Shown here piece by piece: positions 20,697 through 28,591 of a DNA stretch of 42,609 bases. This DNA comes from Candidatus Binatia bacterium (GTDB lineage: Bacteria; Desulfobacterota; Binatia; UBA9968; JAJDTQ01), in the NCBI GenBank assembly GCA_022824205.1, contig JAJEAI010000037.1, positions 1-42,609 on the forward strand, written 5' to 3'. The stretch's first letter is position 1. Every line of letters starts with the position of its first letter. A program made the position numbers and the translations under genes. The notes beneath the pieces were generated by a model, which made no database searches, was not told where the DNA came from, and saw only the letters and a program-made list of their open reading frames with translations.

Positions 20697-21072
20697 AAGG
20701 ATGGGTGCCGTTTCGGGGAATGGCGGATGACATTCTCGGGGTGCGTACCCAATTGCCCCTGGGTTGTCAAGAAGAGGCGGGTGAATGGGAGCCCTGCGAA
20801 GATGGGCGTCTTTCGACTTGGCATCGCATTCCCGCCCGCAAATCCGTCATTCCCGCGGAAGCGGGAATCCAGGCGGGGTGGGGCCGGGGCGATGGAGCCG
20901 CCACACCACCACCCCTGGATTCCCGCTTCCGCGGGAATGACGGTTTGATGGGTCGCTGTCCTGGAATTTCATGACACAACCTGTTCCGCGGGAATGGTGA
21001 ATTCGTACGCGGGGCGGGAATACGTAGCGAAGTCGAAGGACGCCATCCGAGGCGTGCGCCACACGTCTCGCG
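20697..21072. other. intergenic region upstream of the FAD-subunit gene
   Basis: No gene is supported in these 376 bases. They hold a palindromic repeat (20846-20941) with partial GTCATTCCCG-like units on both sides. The 3' end of the amine-oxidase gene lies to the right, and the FAD-subunit gene, on the same strand, to the left. The promoter of the molybdenum-hydroxylase cluster is expected here, but I could not choose hexamers with confidence. Confidence 0.5.
20846..20941. repeat. palindromic dispersed repeat
   Basis: A 96-bp copy with ends GTCATTCCCGCGGAAGCGGG and CCCGCTTCCGCGGGAATGAC. The 42 central bases are unlike those of the other copies. An incomplete unit, CATTCCCGCCCGCAAATCC, precedes it, again echoing the 21-bp units at 2001-2063. 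Confidence 0.9.
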
Positions 21073-22623
21073 CTACCGGCCCGTGACTCTGTTGTGGATC
21101 GCGTTCACCGCCAGATGCGCGCCGAGCACGGCGCCTTCCTGCCATCCCGGCAGGCCGGTGACCTGGTCCCCGGCGAAATGGATGGACCCGTCGGGTTTCT
21201 GAAGGGCCTCGGGCGATGCGTGGCGTTCTCCGGGCCAGCCGCCCTTCTGGAACGGCACGTTGAGCCAGGCCCGGCTGACCCCGGTCTCCATCTCGGAGGC
21301 GTATCCGGTGTGGATCCGCTCACCTTCGGCGGCGGCGGCGCGCAGCCGTTCCCGCGGGGTCATGGCGCTGAAGCGCAGTCCGGGCTCCTCGTCCCAGATG
21401 TAGGCGCCGACGAGGATGCCCTTTTCCCGGTGATAGCCGTAGGGTGGGTACCAGATCTGGGTGATGTCCTGGTCGGTCCACGAGGTCCCGCCGTAGATGG
21501 CGTGGTCCTCCTCCCAGAAGCGGCGGCTCTGGAAGGCCACCTTCACGGCGGGCACGAACGTGATCGATTCGATCACCGCCCGGGTCTCCGGGGAGAAATC
21601 GTTGGGGATGTCCTTCAGCACGGGCGCGGGGATCGTGCATATGGCGAAGTCGGCGTCGACGGCTTCCCCGCCGGTCACCACCCGAACCCCGTCCGGCGTC
21701 TTGCGTATTTCCTGGACCGGGCTGCCGTACCGGATGAGTGGACGGACGCGCTGCTCGAAGGCCCTGGCGATGGCGTCCATGCCGCCGGCGGGCTGGAACA
21801 GCGTCGGGTTCTGGTCGAGGAACTGGCTGAAGTGGAGCTTGTACTGCCAGAAGTCCGCCTTGAGGAGCTCGCTCAGGTCCAGGGGGGAGTCCACCTCGCC
21901 GGCCTTGAGGCCCGCGTGGAGCTGCTCGCCGCGATAGCCGCCGCGGCTCGAGCCCTTGTAGAGCCGGTCCGGATCGAGGCCGCCGTATTCCACCAGCATT
22001 GCCAGGACGCGCTCCTTGTCCTCCGCCGTCAGCTCGCTGTCCAGGGAGCCGGCGTCCACCGCCTTGGCGAGCAGCTCGGCGATATAGCCGCGGGTGTCGG
22101 TCATGACCCGGCGGGCCGGCACGGGTTTCCCACCGAAGCGCTCCCGGTTGTGGAACAGGGCGGCGCGGTTGTCGTTGGTGAAGACTTCCAGCTCGACGCC
22201 GAACTCCTTGCAGTAGCCGAGGAGCGCGTGATGGTGGTAGGGGATGCGCGCCGGGCCCAGGTTCACGTACAGGTGGTCGCCGCGGTCGAAGTCCACCCGC
22301 TGCCGGCCGCCGGTCTCCTCGACGACGTCGCCGGCGCGCACCGTGAGGTTGCGCCCGCCGGCGCGGCCGGTGGCTTCCAGGATCGTGCAGTGGTAACCGG
22401 CCTTCGACAGCTCGTAGGCGGCGGTCATGCCGGAGATGCCGGCCCCGAGAATGACCACGCGCTTCCCCCGGCCCGAGTTCGGGGGGAGATCGAGCGCCGC
22501 CGCGTGGGCTTCGCCGGCCCCGGACAAACCCAGGGCCTGCATGGTCCGGTAAACCGCCTCGACACCGGCCACGGCGCCCAGGGACTGGATGAAGTTGCGT
22601 CGGGTCATGCGCATCGCATTCAT
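21073..22623 (-). CDS. Tat-exported flavin monoamine oxidase-family protein
   Basis: A 516-residue FAD amine oxidase. The N-terminus has a twin-arginine signal, TRRNFIQSLG (residues 7-16), then a mildly hydrophobic stretch ending AHAAAL, so the folded flavoprotein is probably exported. The Rossmann motif VVILGAGISGMTAAYEL follows at about 57-73 with LEATGRAGGR after it. The C-terminal FAD closure is HFAGDQVTGLPGWQEGAVLGA (the usual AGD...W..GA pattern). Relatives oxidise amines or L-amino acids, making ammonia and hydrogen peroxide. It is divergent from the TAXI-TRAP receptor gene, with 211 bases between, so the two could share regulation of an amine or acid substrate; that link is inference. 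Confidence 0.9.
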   Translation of the reverse strand: MNAMRMTRRNFIQSLGAVAGVEAVYRTMQALGLSGAGEAHAAALDLPPNSGRGKRVVILGAGISGMTAAYELSKAGYHCTILEATGRAGGRNLTVRAGDVVEETGGRQRVDFDRGDHLYVNLGPARIPYHHHALLGYCKEFGVELEVFTNDNRAALFHNRERFGGKPVPARRVMTDTRGYIAELLAKAVDAGSLDSELTAEDKERVLAMLVEYGGLDPDRLYKGSSRGGYRGEQLHAGLKAGEVDSPLDLSELLKADFWQYKLHFSQFLDQNPTLFQPAGGMDAIARAFEQRVRPLIRYGSPVQEIRKTPDGVRVVTGGEAVDADFAICTIPAPVLKDIPNDFSPETRAVIESITFVPAVKVAFQSRRFWEEDHAIYGGTSWTDQDITQIWYPPYGYHREKGILVGAYIWDEEPGLRFSAMTPRERLRAAAAEGERIHTGYASEMETGVSRAWLNVPFQKGGWPGERHASPEALQKPDGSIHFAGDQVTGLPGWQEGAVLGAHLAVNAIHNRVTGR

Positions 22624-22741
22624 GGCCTCCTTGCGTGTTCCTCCTTGTGTGTTCGATTACCGTGTCGGAGCGTGTCCCTCAACCCCGCGACGCCGCGCTC
22701 CCGGGCGACGATTTCCGCGCTCCAAGGTGGCGCCATCGTTC

Positions 22742-22779
22742 TTGACATTTGGGGGTAACGAAAGTAGCTTCAGCTACTT
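22742..22779 (+). promoter_or_regulatory. candidate promoter and operator of the TAXI-TRAP genes
   Basis: TTGACA at 22742-22747, a 17-base spacer and a weak TAGCTT (22765-22770). A perfect inverted repeat, AAGTAGCT-TC-AGCTACTT (22762-22779), covers the -10 region. The receptor ATG is at 22835 after AAAGGAG. The position suggests a repressor site; the -10 match is poor. Confidence 0.45.
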
Positions 22780-22834
22780 CGATAGTCCGGGCACCCGCGC
22801 GCGGCGTGCCGGAGAGCAGCGAAAGGAGTTCACG

Positions 22835-23791
22835 ATGAATCGATTGCAGAGGTTCCTGGTAGTTTCGTTGACCGCGGTTTTCGTCGCGACGCTCGCGCCG
22901 GCGGCCCTGGCGGAGAGCTACAAGTTCGGCGTCTCGAAGCCCGGCGGTTCCTGGTATCCCATCGGGACCGTGGCGCAGCGCCTGGCCGAAAAGAACGACG
23001 GCGACAGTGTGACGCTGGACATCGGCGGCGGTACGTCGAACCTGCTGAACGTCATGGCCGGGAAGACCAGCTTCGGTCTGACCAGCGGGACGACGATTCC
23101 GGAGGCGCTCAAGGGCGCGAAGGTCTTCAAGGGCAAAGAGGCGCTGGCCAAGAAGGTGCGCGTGGCCGCCGTGTTGTATCCCAACTATCTCTTCTGGGTG
23201 GTATGGGCCGACTCCGGCATCACGTCGGTCCAGCAGCTCAAGGGCAAGAGCGTCAACGTCATGCCCAAGTCGTTCTCGTATCAGGCGCTGAACCAGCAGA
23301 TGCTCGGAGCCCTCGGCATCAAGTACGGTGATTTCTCCAAGGTCAACTACCTCAACTTCAACGACGCCGTGGCCCAGATGAAGGACAAGCACGTCGATGC
23401 CTACCTCGGCCCCGGTGAGGAGAACTACGCGCCCATCGTGCAGTTGGCGGCCCATGCGCCCATCCGCATCCTGTCGTTCTCCGAGGAGGAGATCGGCAAG
23501 ATGAACACGGCCAATCCCGCCGCCGTGCCGTTCACCCTGGACAAGAAGCACTACGATCAGAAAGCCGACGTGAACACCGTTCAAACCTTCGTGCTCATCG
23601 TCACCAACGAGGACGTTCCGGAGGAACGGGTGTACAAGTTCACCAAGAATCTCTACGGAGGCCTGAGTGAGTTCGCCGGAGCCGTGAAGGCCATGGGGCG
23701 GGTCGATCCGAAGAACGCTACCCTCAACGTGGGCGCTCCGCGCCACGCGGGCATGGACCGTTACCTGAAGGAGGCAGGCCTCCTCAAGTAG
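22835..23791 (+). CDS. TAXI-family TRAP transporter solute-binding receptor
   Basis: A 318-residue periplasmic receptor. A clear Sec signal peptide ends APAALA at residue 26. The mature part begins ESYKFGVSKPGGSWYPIGTVAQRLAEK, with the TAXI-type GGTSNLLNVMAGKTSFGLTSG block after it. It then shows VRVAAVLYPNYLFWVVWADSGI and LKGKSVNVMPKSFSYQALNQQML. TAXI receptors capture small organic acids or similar solutes and hand them to a fused TRAP permease, which is the next gene. The ATG at 22835 has AAAGGAG seven bases upstream. Ligand unknown. Confidence 0.93.
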   Translation: MNRLQRFLVVSLTAVFVATLAPAALAESYKFGVSKPGGSWYPIGTVAQRLAEKNDGDSVTLDIGGGTSNLLNVMAGKTSFGLTSGTTIPEALKGAKVFKGKEALAKKVRVAAVLYPNYLFWVVWADSGITSVQQLKGKSVNVMPKSFSYQALNQQMLGALGIKYGDFSKVNYLNFNDAVAQMKDKHVDAYLGPGEENYAPIVQLAAHAPIRILSFSEEEIGKMNTANPAAVPFTLDKKHYDQKADVNTVQTFVLIVTNEDVPEERVYKFTKNLYGGLSEFAGAVKAMGRVDPKNATLNVGAPRHAGMDRYLKEAGLLK

Positions 23792-23919
23792 AGGGACGCT
23801 CCGACTCGGGGGCCGGCCTCGGTGCCGGTCCCCGTTTCCGTTTCCACCCTCGATCCACGTAACGCGAGCGAAAGCCCGGGTGTCCACGCCGCACCGGACA
23901 CGCGGCGGAGAGCGGCCCC

Positions 23920-25818
23920 ATGCATCGCAACCTCACCGGCCTCGCCGGGATCGTCCTGAGCTTGGCGGCATTCACGGTCTCCTTCTACCACCTCTACACC
24001 GGTTTCTTCGGCCAGCCCGAAGCGTATCTGCATCGCGTGATTCACGTCACGCTGATGATCTTCATCACCTTCATGAGCTACTCGGCGTTCAGCCGGGCGG
24101 ACGACGGCAAGGTGCCTTGGTACGACCTCGTGCTCATTTTCCTGTGGCTCGTGACCATGGGGTACACGTTCTACGAGTACGACTGGATCGTCGAGCACAT
24201 CGGCTATACCGAGGATTTCGCGCTCTACCAATTGGTGCTGGCGTTCGGCGCCGTGGCGCTGACGCTGGAGGCCTGCCGCCGTGCCATCGGCTGGCCGCTG
24301 GCGGCGCTGGCCCTGATCATTTTCCTGTTCGCGTTCGCCGGGCCTCACCTGCCCGGGTTTCTCTATCACCTGGGCTACACGCCCTCGGCCGTGGCCGACA
24401 ACCAGTATTTTCTGACGGACGGGCTGTTCGGGTTGCCGACCCACATCTCCGCCAACTTCATCTTCCTGTTCATCGTCTTCGGGGCTTTCCTGGAGAAGTC
24501 CGGGTTCGGCCAGTTCACCATCGAGTTCGCCACCGCCCTCGCCGGGCGGTTCCGGGGCGGGCCGGCCAAGATCGCGGTGCTGTCCAGCGGGCTCATGGGC
24601 TCCATCTCGGGCAGCAGCACGGCCAACGCGGTCATCACCGGATCCTTCACCATCCCGATGATGAAGAAGATCGGTTTCCGGGACTACATGGCCGGGGCCG
24701 TGGAAGCGTCCGCCTCCACCGGCGGACTGATCATGCCGCCGGTCATGGCCTCCGCCGGTTTCCTGATGTCGGAGTACACCGGCCTGCCCTACGTCAACGT
24801 GATGCAGTACATCCTGATCCCCGCGGTGCTGTACTTCCTCGCCGTGGGCATCATGGTGCACATCTACGCGGTCAAGCAGAACATCCCCACGGTGCCGCGG
24901 GAGGACCTGCCGAGCCTCAAGCAGACCATCATGGATCGGGGCCATCTGGCGCTGCCCCTGCTGATCCTCATCTACCTCCTGGTGGCCGGCTACAGTCCCG
25001 GGTACGCGGTGGTGCGCTGCATCATCGCCATCGTGATCGTGAGCTGGTTCCGCAAGCACACGCGCATGGGCCTCAAGGACATCTGGGCCGCGCTGGTGCA
25101 GGGCGGCATCCAGGCCACTGTCGTGGCCGTGGCCATCATCACCTCGGGCATCATGGTGGGGATATTCGACCTCACCGGCGTGGCCATCAAGTTCTCCGGT
25201 GTCATCGTCGATCTGGCGGGCGGACACCTGCTGCTGGCGCTGCTCTACGTCATGATCACCGCCATCATCCTGGGCATGGGCCTGCCGCTGTCGTCCGCCT
25301 ACATCGTGCAGGTAGGCATCGCCATCCCGGCGCTGGTGGTCATGCTCAAGAACATGGGGCTCGACGCCGACGCCATCGTGCCCCAGGCGCACCTGTTCGT
25401 GATCTTCTTCTGCGCCTTCTCCTCCATCACGCCGCCCACCGCGCCCACGAGCTACGCCGCCGCGGCCATCGCCCAGTCCCCGGTGGTTCCCACGTCCGTG
25501 GAAGCCGTGAAGCTGGCACTGCCCGCCTTCGTGCTGCCCTACGCCTTCGTGGCCAACTCCGCGCTGCTCACCATCGGCGGCGCCGGGGAGGTCACCGTCA
25601 CCGTCGCCTTCGCGGTGTGCAGCATGGTCGCCATGGGCATGGCCGTGCAGGGCTACTGCTTCAGGAACCTCGACCCCGTGACCCGCGTCGTCTTCCTCGC
25701 CGCCAGTCTGGGCATGGTCACCCCGTGGCTCCAATGGAACGTCGTCGGCTTGGTGGTGGGTGTGGCGCTGACGGGGTGGGAGTGGATGCGGGCGCGGGGG
25801 CGGATGGCCGTGGCATAG
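23920..25818 (+). CDS. fused TRAP transporter permease (small plus large membrane subunits)
   Basis: A 632-residue, very hydrophobic inner-membrane protein. The N-terminal four-helix block (about 1-125) stands in for the small DctQ-type subunit. The rest is the DctM-type transport domain, with LSSGLMGSISGSSTANAVIT, GLIMPPVMASAGF and the C-terminal FFCAFSSITPPTAPTSYAAAAIA loop. Such fused permeases pair with TAXI receptors and use an ion gradient. The ATG at 23920 has GGAG nine bases upstream. It follows the receptor gene by 128 bases on the same strand, a two-gene operon. Confidence 0.94.
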   Translation: MHRNLTGLAGIVLSLAAFTVSFYHLYTGFFGQPEAYLHRVIHVTLMIFITFMSYSAFSRADDGKVPWYDLVLIFLWLVTMGYTFYEYDWIVEHIGYTEDFALYQLVLAFGAVALTLEACRRAIGWPLAALALIIFLFAFAGPHLPGFLYHLGYTPSAVADNQYFLTDGLFGLPTHISANFIFLFIVFGAFLEKSGFGQFTIEFATALAGRFRGGPAKIAVLSSGLMGSISGSSTANAVITGSFTIPMMKKIGFRDYMAGAVEASASTGGLIMPPVMASAGFLMSEYTGLPYVNVMQYILIPAVLYFLAVGIMVHIYAVKQNIPTVPREDLPSLKQTIMDRGHLALPLLILIYLLVAGYSPGYAVVRCIIAIVIVSWFRKHTRMGLKDIWAALVQGGIQATVVAVAIITSGIMVGIFDLTGVAIKFSGVIVDLAGGHLLLALLYVMITAIILGMGLPLSSAYIVQVGIAIPALVVMLKNMGLDADAIVPQAHLFVIFFCAFSSITPPTAPTSYAAAAIAQSPVVPTSVEAVKLALPAFVLPYAFVANSALLTIGGAGEVTVTVAFAVCSMVAMGMAVQGYCFRNLDPVTRVVFLAASLGMVTPWLQWNVVGLVVGVALTGWEWMRARGRMAVA

Positions 25819-25997
25819 ATCCCCGCGCGTTGCGGCGCGACCGCTTGATTGCTTCTCATTTCAGCTTGAGTTTCCCGGGCGTCTCACCCAGGGCGAGGAG
25901 GCACCGTCGGCGGAAGTTGACGGTGTCGATCCCGAAGGAAGGCCGCGCGAAATCCTCCGTAGCGCGAACGCCATAAAGTGGGTAGGGACTTGCCGAG

Positions 25998-26034
25998 GGT
26001 TATCGTTTTTGATAACCTTATTAGGTTGATAAGG
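25998..26034 (+). promoter_or_regulatory. operator of the HigA-like gene (two overlapping palindromes)
   Basis: A perfect inverted repeat GGTTATC-GTTTTT-GATAACC (25998-26017) overlaps a second, CCTTAT-TAGGTTG-ATAAGG (26016-26034). GATAACC and GATAAGG are near-identical half-sites. The TTATC-N6-GATAA form is seen at autoregulated HigBA-type operons. The site ends 26 bases before the ATG at 26061, with GGGAGGT in between. Confidence 0.65.
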
Positions 26035-26060
26035 AGGGTGTGGAAGGGAGGTAACAGACA

Positions 26061-26357
26061 ATGGCTGACCGATCCACATTTGGGGATTTCAAAAGCAAGG
26101 CACTGAAAAACCCAGACGTAAAGGCCGCCTACGACGAAGCCGCTCCAGCTTTTGCCATGAAGCGAAACATGATCGCCATACGCACCGCCGCAGGCAAAAC
26201 CCAGGAGCAAATGGCCGAACTTCTAGGGACCAAAAAAAGCAATATATCGCGGCTCGAAAGTGTGAATAGTGAGGTTTCTCCACGGCTTGCCACGGTGGAA
26301 GAATATGCACGAGTGCTTGGCTACCGTGTGAAGGTGGAGTTTGAACCTGCCCCGTAG
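26061..26357 (+). CDS. XRE-family HigA-like antitoxin or regulator
   Basis: This 98-residue protein has an N-terminal arm (DFKSKALKNPDVKAAYDEAAPAF) typical of HigA2/RelB-like XRE antitoxins that follow RelE-type toxins. A helix-turn-helix follows (about residues 41-90: IRTAAGKTQEQMAELLGTKKSNISRLES), and the end is RVKVEFEP. In such systems the arm binds the toxin and the HTH binds the operator. Here no HigB/RelE-like toxin lies immediately upstream or downstream; the promoter/operator leads straight into this gene. It may be a toxin-less remnant or a solitary regulator, perhaps of the restriction operon that starts 245 bases downstream. Strong GGGAGGT ribosome site. Confidence 0.85.
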   Translation: MADRSTFGDFKSKALKNPDVKAAYDEAAPAFAMKRNMIAIRTAAGKTQEQMAELLGTKKSNISRLESVNSEVSPRLATVEEYARVLGYRVKVEFEPAP

Positions 26358-26386
26358 AAACATGGTTCCAGGCGATTACGAAACCA

Positions 26387-26563
26387 ATGGGTGTCGGGAG
26401 GGGGCCAGTGAATTTCACACGCTACGCTCTTGGTCAGGTTGAAAAGGGCAGCATCGTTGGAAATCGTCGATGTGATCCGATATCCGACCGCAGCTTAGGA
26501 GGAATCATTGCTGAGCGGTTCCAGTCAGAGCTTTTGGATCACCTAGCCTACTCGGGCATTTAG
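26387..26563 (+). CDS. possible 58-residue ORF, unrecognised
   Basis: An ATG-initiated frame between the XRE gene and hsdM, reading NFTRYALGQVEKGSIVGNR, then SLGGIIAERFQSELLDHLAY. Residue usage looks protein-like, and an amphipathic C-terminal helix is plausible. No family is recognised and no good ribosome site precedes the ATG; a GTG 12 codons later is an alternative. It could be a gene remnant or a small controller gene ahead of the restriction operon. Low confidence. Confidence 0.25.
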   Translation: MGVGRGPVNFTRYALGQVEKGSIVGNRRCDPISDRSLGGIIAERFQSELLDHLAYSGI

Positions 26564-26577
26564 CACGTGGATCACCT
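26535..26577 (+). repeat. direct repeat upstream of hsdM
   Basis: TGGATCACCT occurs at 26535-26544 and again at 26568-26577, 33 bases apart (about three helical turns), just ahead of the hsdM ATG at 26603. This could be a binding site for a regulator of the restriction operon; chance is not excluded. Confidence 0.35.
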
Positions 26578-26602
26578 GGGTTTGGCAGGGGTAAACTGAG
26601 CG

Positions 26603-28591
26603 ATGCCTGACCACAACTACTTCTCGAATCTGATCTGGCAGATCGCAGATCTGTTACGCGGACCGTACCGGCCTCCGCAGTATGAGCGCGTCATGCTGCC
26701 GATGACGGTGCTGCGCCGATTCGACTGTGTTCTCGCCCCCTCAAAGGCCAAGGTCTTGGCCGAAGACGCACGCTTCAAGGGCGGCAGGGTAAAAGGCAAA
26801 GCCCTTGAGCAGCGTCTGAACAAGGCCGCCGGCCAGCGTTTTCACAACCGCTCCGAGCTCGATTTCGAGAAGCTGAAGGGTGACCCGGACAACATCGAAA
26901 GGCACCTTGTTAGCTACATCCAGGGCTTTTCCAGGAATGTGCGCGACATTTTCGAGTTCTTCGAGTTCGAGAACGAGATCGAGCGGATGCGCGAGGCGAA
27001 CATCCTCTATCTGGTCGTATGGAAGCTCTGCGATGTCGATCTTCACCCGGACACGGTGCCGAACGAGCAGATGGGGCTCATCTTCGAGAACCTCATCCGC
27101 CGCTTCAACGAACTTGCCAATGAAACGGCGGGCGACCACTTCACGCCGCGCGACGTCATCCGGCTGATGGTGAGCATCCTGTTCATTCAGGACGACGACT
27201 TGCTCGCCACCCCCGGCACCGTCCGCAAGCTGCTCGACCCCGCGTGCGGCACCGGCGGGATGCTGGCGGAGGCACAGAACTACCTGCGTGAGCACCATGA
27301 CTCAGCCAGGCTCTACGTCTACGGGCAGGACTACAACAAGCGTGCCTTCGCCACCGCGGCGTCCGACATGCTGATGAAGCAGGTGGACCACAACGGTACC
27401 GGCGATAACGTCCGGTACGGCGACAGCTTCACCGAGGACCAGTTTGCGGATGAGACCTTCGACTACTTCCTGACGAACCCGCCCTTCGGCGTGGACTGGA
27501 AAAAGCAGCAGAGGGAGATCAACCTGGAACACGACAACCGCGGTTTCGACGGTCGCTTCGGGGCCGGATTGCCGCGCGTGAACGACGGCTCGCTGCTTTT
27601 CCTGCAACACATGTGGCACAAGCGTGAACCCGTGCGGCCGGCGGAGCATAAGCACGGCTCGCGGCTCGCCATCGTCTTCAGCGGCTCGCCGCTCTTTACC
27701 GGCGGCGCGGGCTCGGGTGAGAGCAACATCCGCAAGTGGTTCATCGAACACGACTGGATCGAGGCCATCATCGCTCTACCCGAGCAGATGTTCTACAACA
27801 CCGGTATCGGTACCTACGTATGGATCGTCACCAACCGGAAAGAGAAGCGGCGTAAGGGAAAGGTCCAGCTCTTGGATGCGCGCGACGTGTGGACAGCGGG
27901 TGGCAGCGAGGACAACAGGCGCAGCCTAGGCGACAAGCGCCGACATCTATCCGGCGGCCAGATTGCGGAAATAGTTCGCCTTTATGGGCGGCAGGCCGAC
28001 GGCGAGACCTCCAAGACTTTCGACAACGTCGACTTCGGCTACACGCGAGTTACCGTGGAGCGTCCCTTGCGGCTGCGCTACCAGATGACCCTGGAAGACA
28101 AGGCCCGCTTTCTCGACGCCTGCCCGCATCTGCTCGACGACGTGCAGTTGATTGACAAGGAGTTGGGCCGCGAGCCGCAGAACGACTGGGATGCCGTGTG
28201 GCGCCAAATCGAGGACGTGCTGCACTCGCGCGAGTCCCGATGGAAGGCGGCCGAGCGGAAGCTTTTTCGCAGCGTTTTCACACAGAAAGACCCAGACGCC
28301 GAGGCGGTCGTCGCTGGCGGTCGCGACGGCGGGTATGAGCCGGACCCCGGCCTCCGCGATTTCGAGAACGTGCCCCTCAAGGACGATGTCGACGCCTACT
28401 TTGAGCGCGAGGTGCATCCCCACGTTCCCGACGCCTGGATGGACCGTAGCAAGGACAAGGTCGGCTACGAGATCAACTTCAACCGGCACTTCTACAAGTA
28501 CACGCCGCTGCGACCACTGGAAGAGATCGACGCGGAACTGAAGCAGGCAGAGGAAGAGATCATGCGGTTGTTGCGGGAGGTGGTGGAGTGA
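26603..28591 (+). CDS. hsdM: type I restriction-modification methyltransferase subunit (N6-adenine)
   Basis: A 662-residue HsdM. The N-terminal helical HsdM_N domain (about 1-140, LIWQIADLLRG) is followed by the methyltransferase core. SAM motif I is DPACGTGGM (212-220), and catalytic motif IV is NPPFG (292-296). LPEQMFYNTGIGTYVWIVTNRK is the usual late core block. The C-terminal extension (about 430-662) ends in a coiled-coil-like ELKQAEEEIMRLLREVVE. It methylates adenine at a site chosen by HsdS and forms the MTase core of the restriction complex. It starts the six-gene operon; its stop overlaps the hsdS GTG start (GTGA). A sampled line is about 65% GC. Confidence 0.96.
   Translation: MPDHNYFSNLIWQIADLLRGPYRPPQYERVMLPMTVLRRFDCVLAPSKAKVLAEDARFKGGRVKGKALEQRLNKAAGQRFHNRSELDFEKLKGDPDNIERHLVSYIQGFSRNVRDIFEFFEFENEIERMREANILYLVVWKLCDVDLHPDTVPNEQMGLIFENLIRRFNELANETAGDHFTPRDVIRLMVSILFIQDDDLLATPGTVRKLLDPACGTGGMLAEAQNYLREHHDSARLYVYGQDYNKRAFATAASDMLMKQVDHNGTGDNVRYGDSFTEDQFADETFDYFLTNPPFGVDWKKQQREINLEHDNRGFDGRFGAGLPRVNDGSLLFLQHMWHKREPVRPAEHKHGSRLAIVFSGSPLFTGGAGSGESNIRKWFIEHDWIEAIIALPEQMFYNTGIGTYVWIVTNRKEKRRKGKVQLLDARDVWTAGGSEDNRRSLGDKRRHLSGGQIAEIVRLYGRQADGETSKTFDNVDFGYTRVTVERPLRLRYQMTLEDKARFLDACPHLLDDVQLIDKELGREPQNDWDAVWRQIEDVLHSRESRWKAAERKLFRSVFTQKDPDAEAVVAGGRDGGYEPDPGLRDFENVPLKDDVDAYFEREVHPHVPDAWMDRSKDKVGYEINFNRHFYKYTPLRPLEEIDAELKQAEEEIMRLLREVVE

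Noticed and set aside
25819..25997. A higB-type toxin upstream of the XRE gene
   Set aside because: No frame here has a RelE-like fold pattern or its own start and ribosome site; the plus frame through it is only the tail of a shadow of the TRAP permease.
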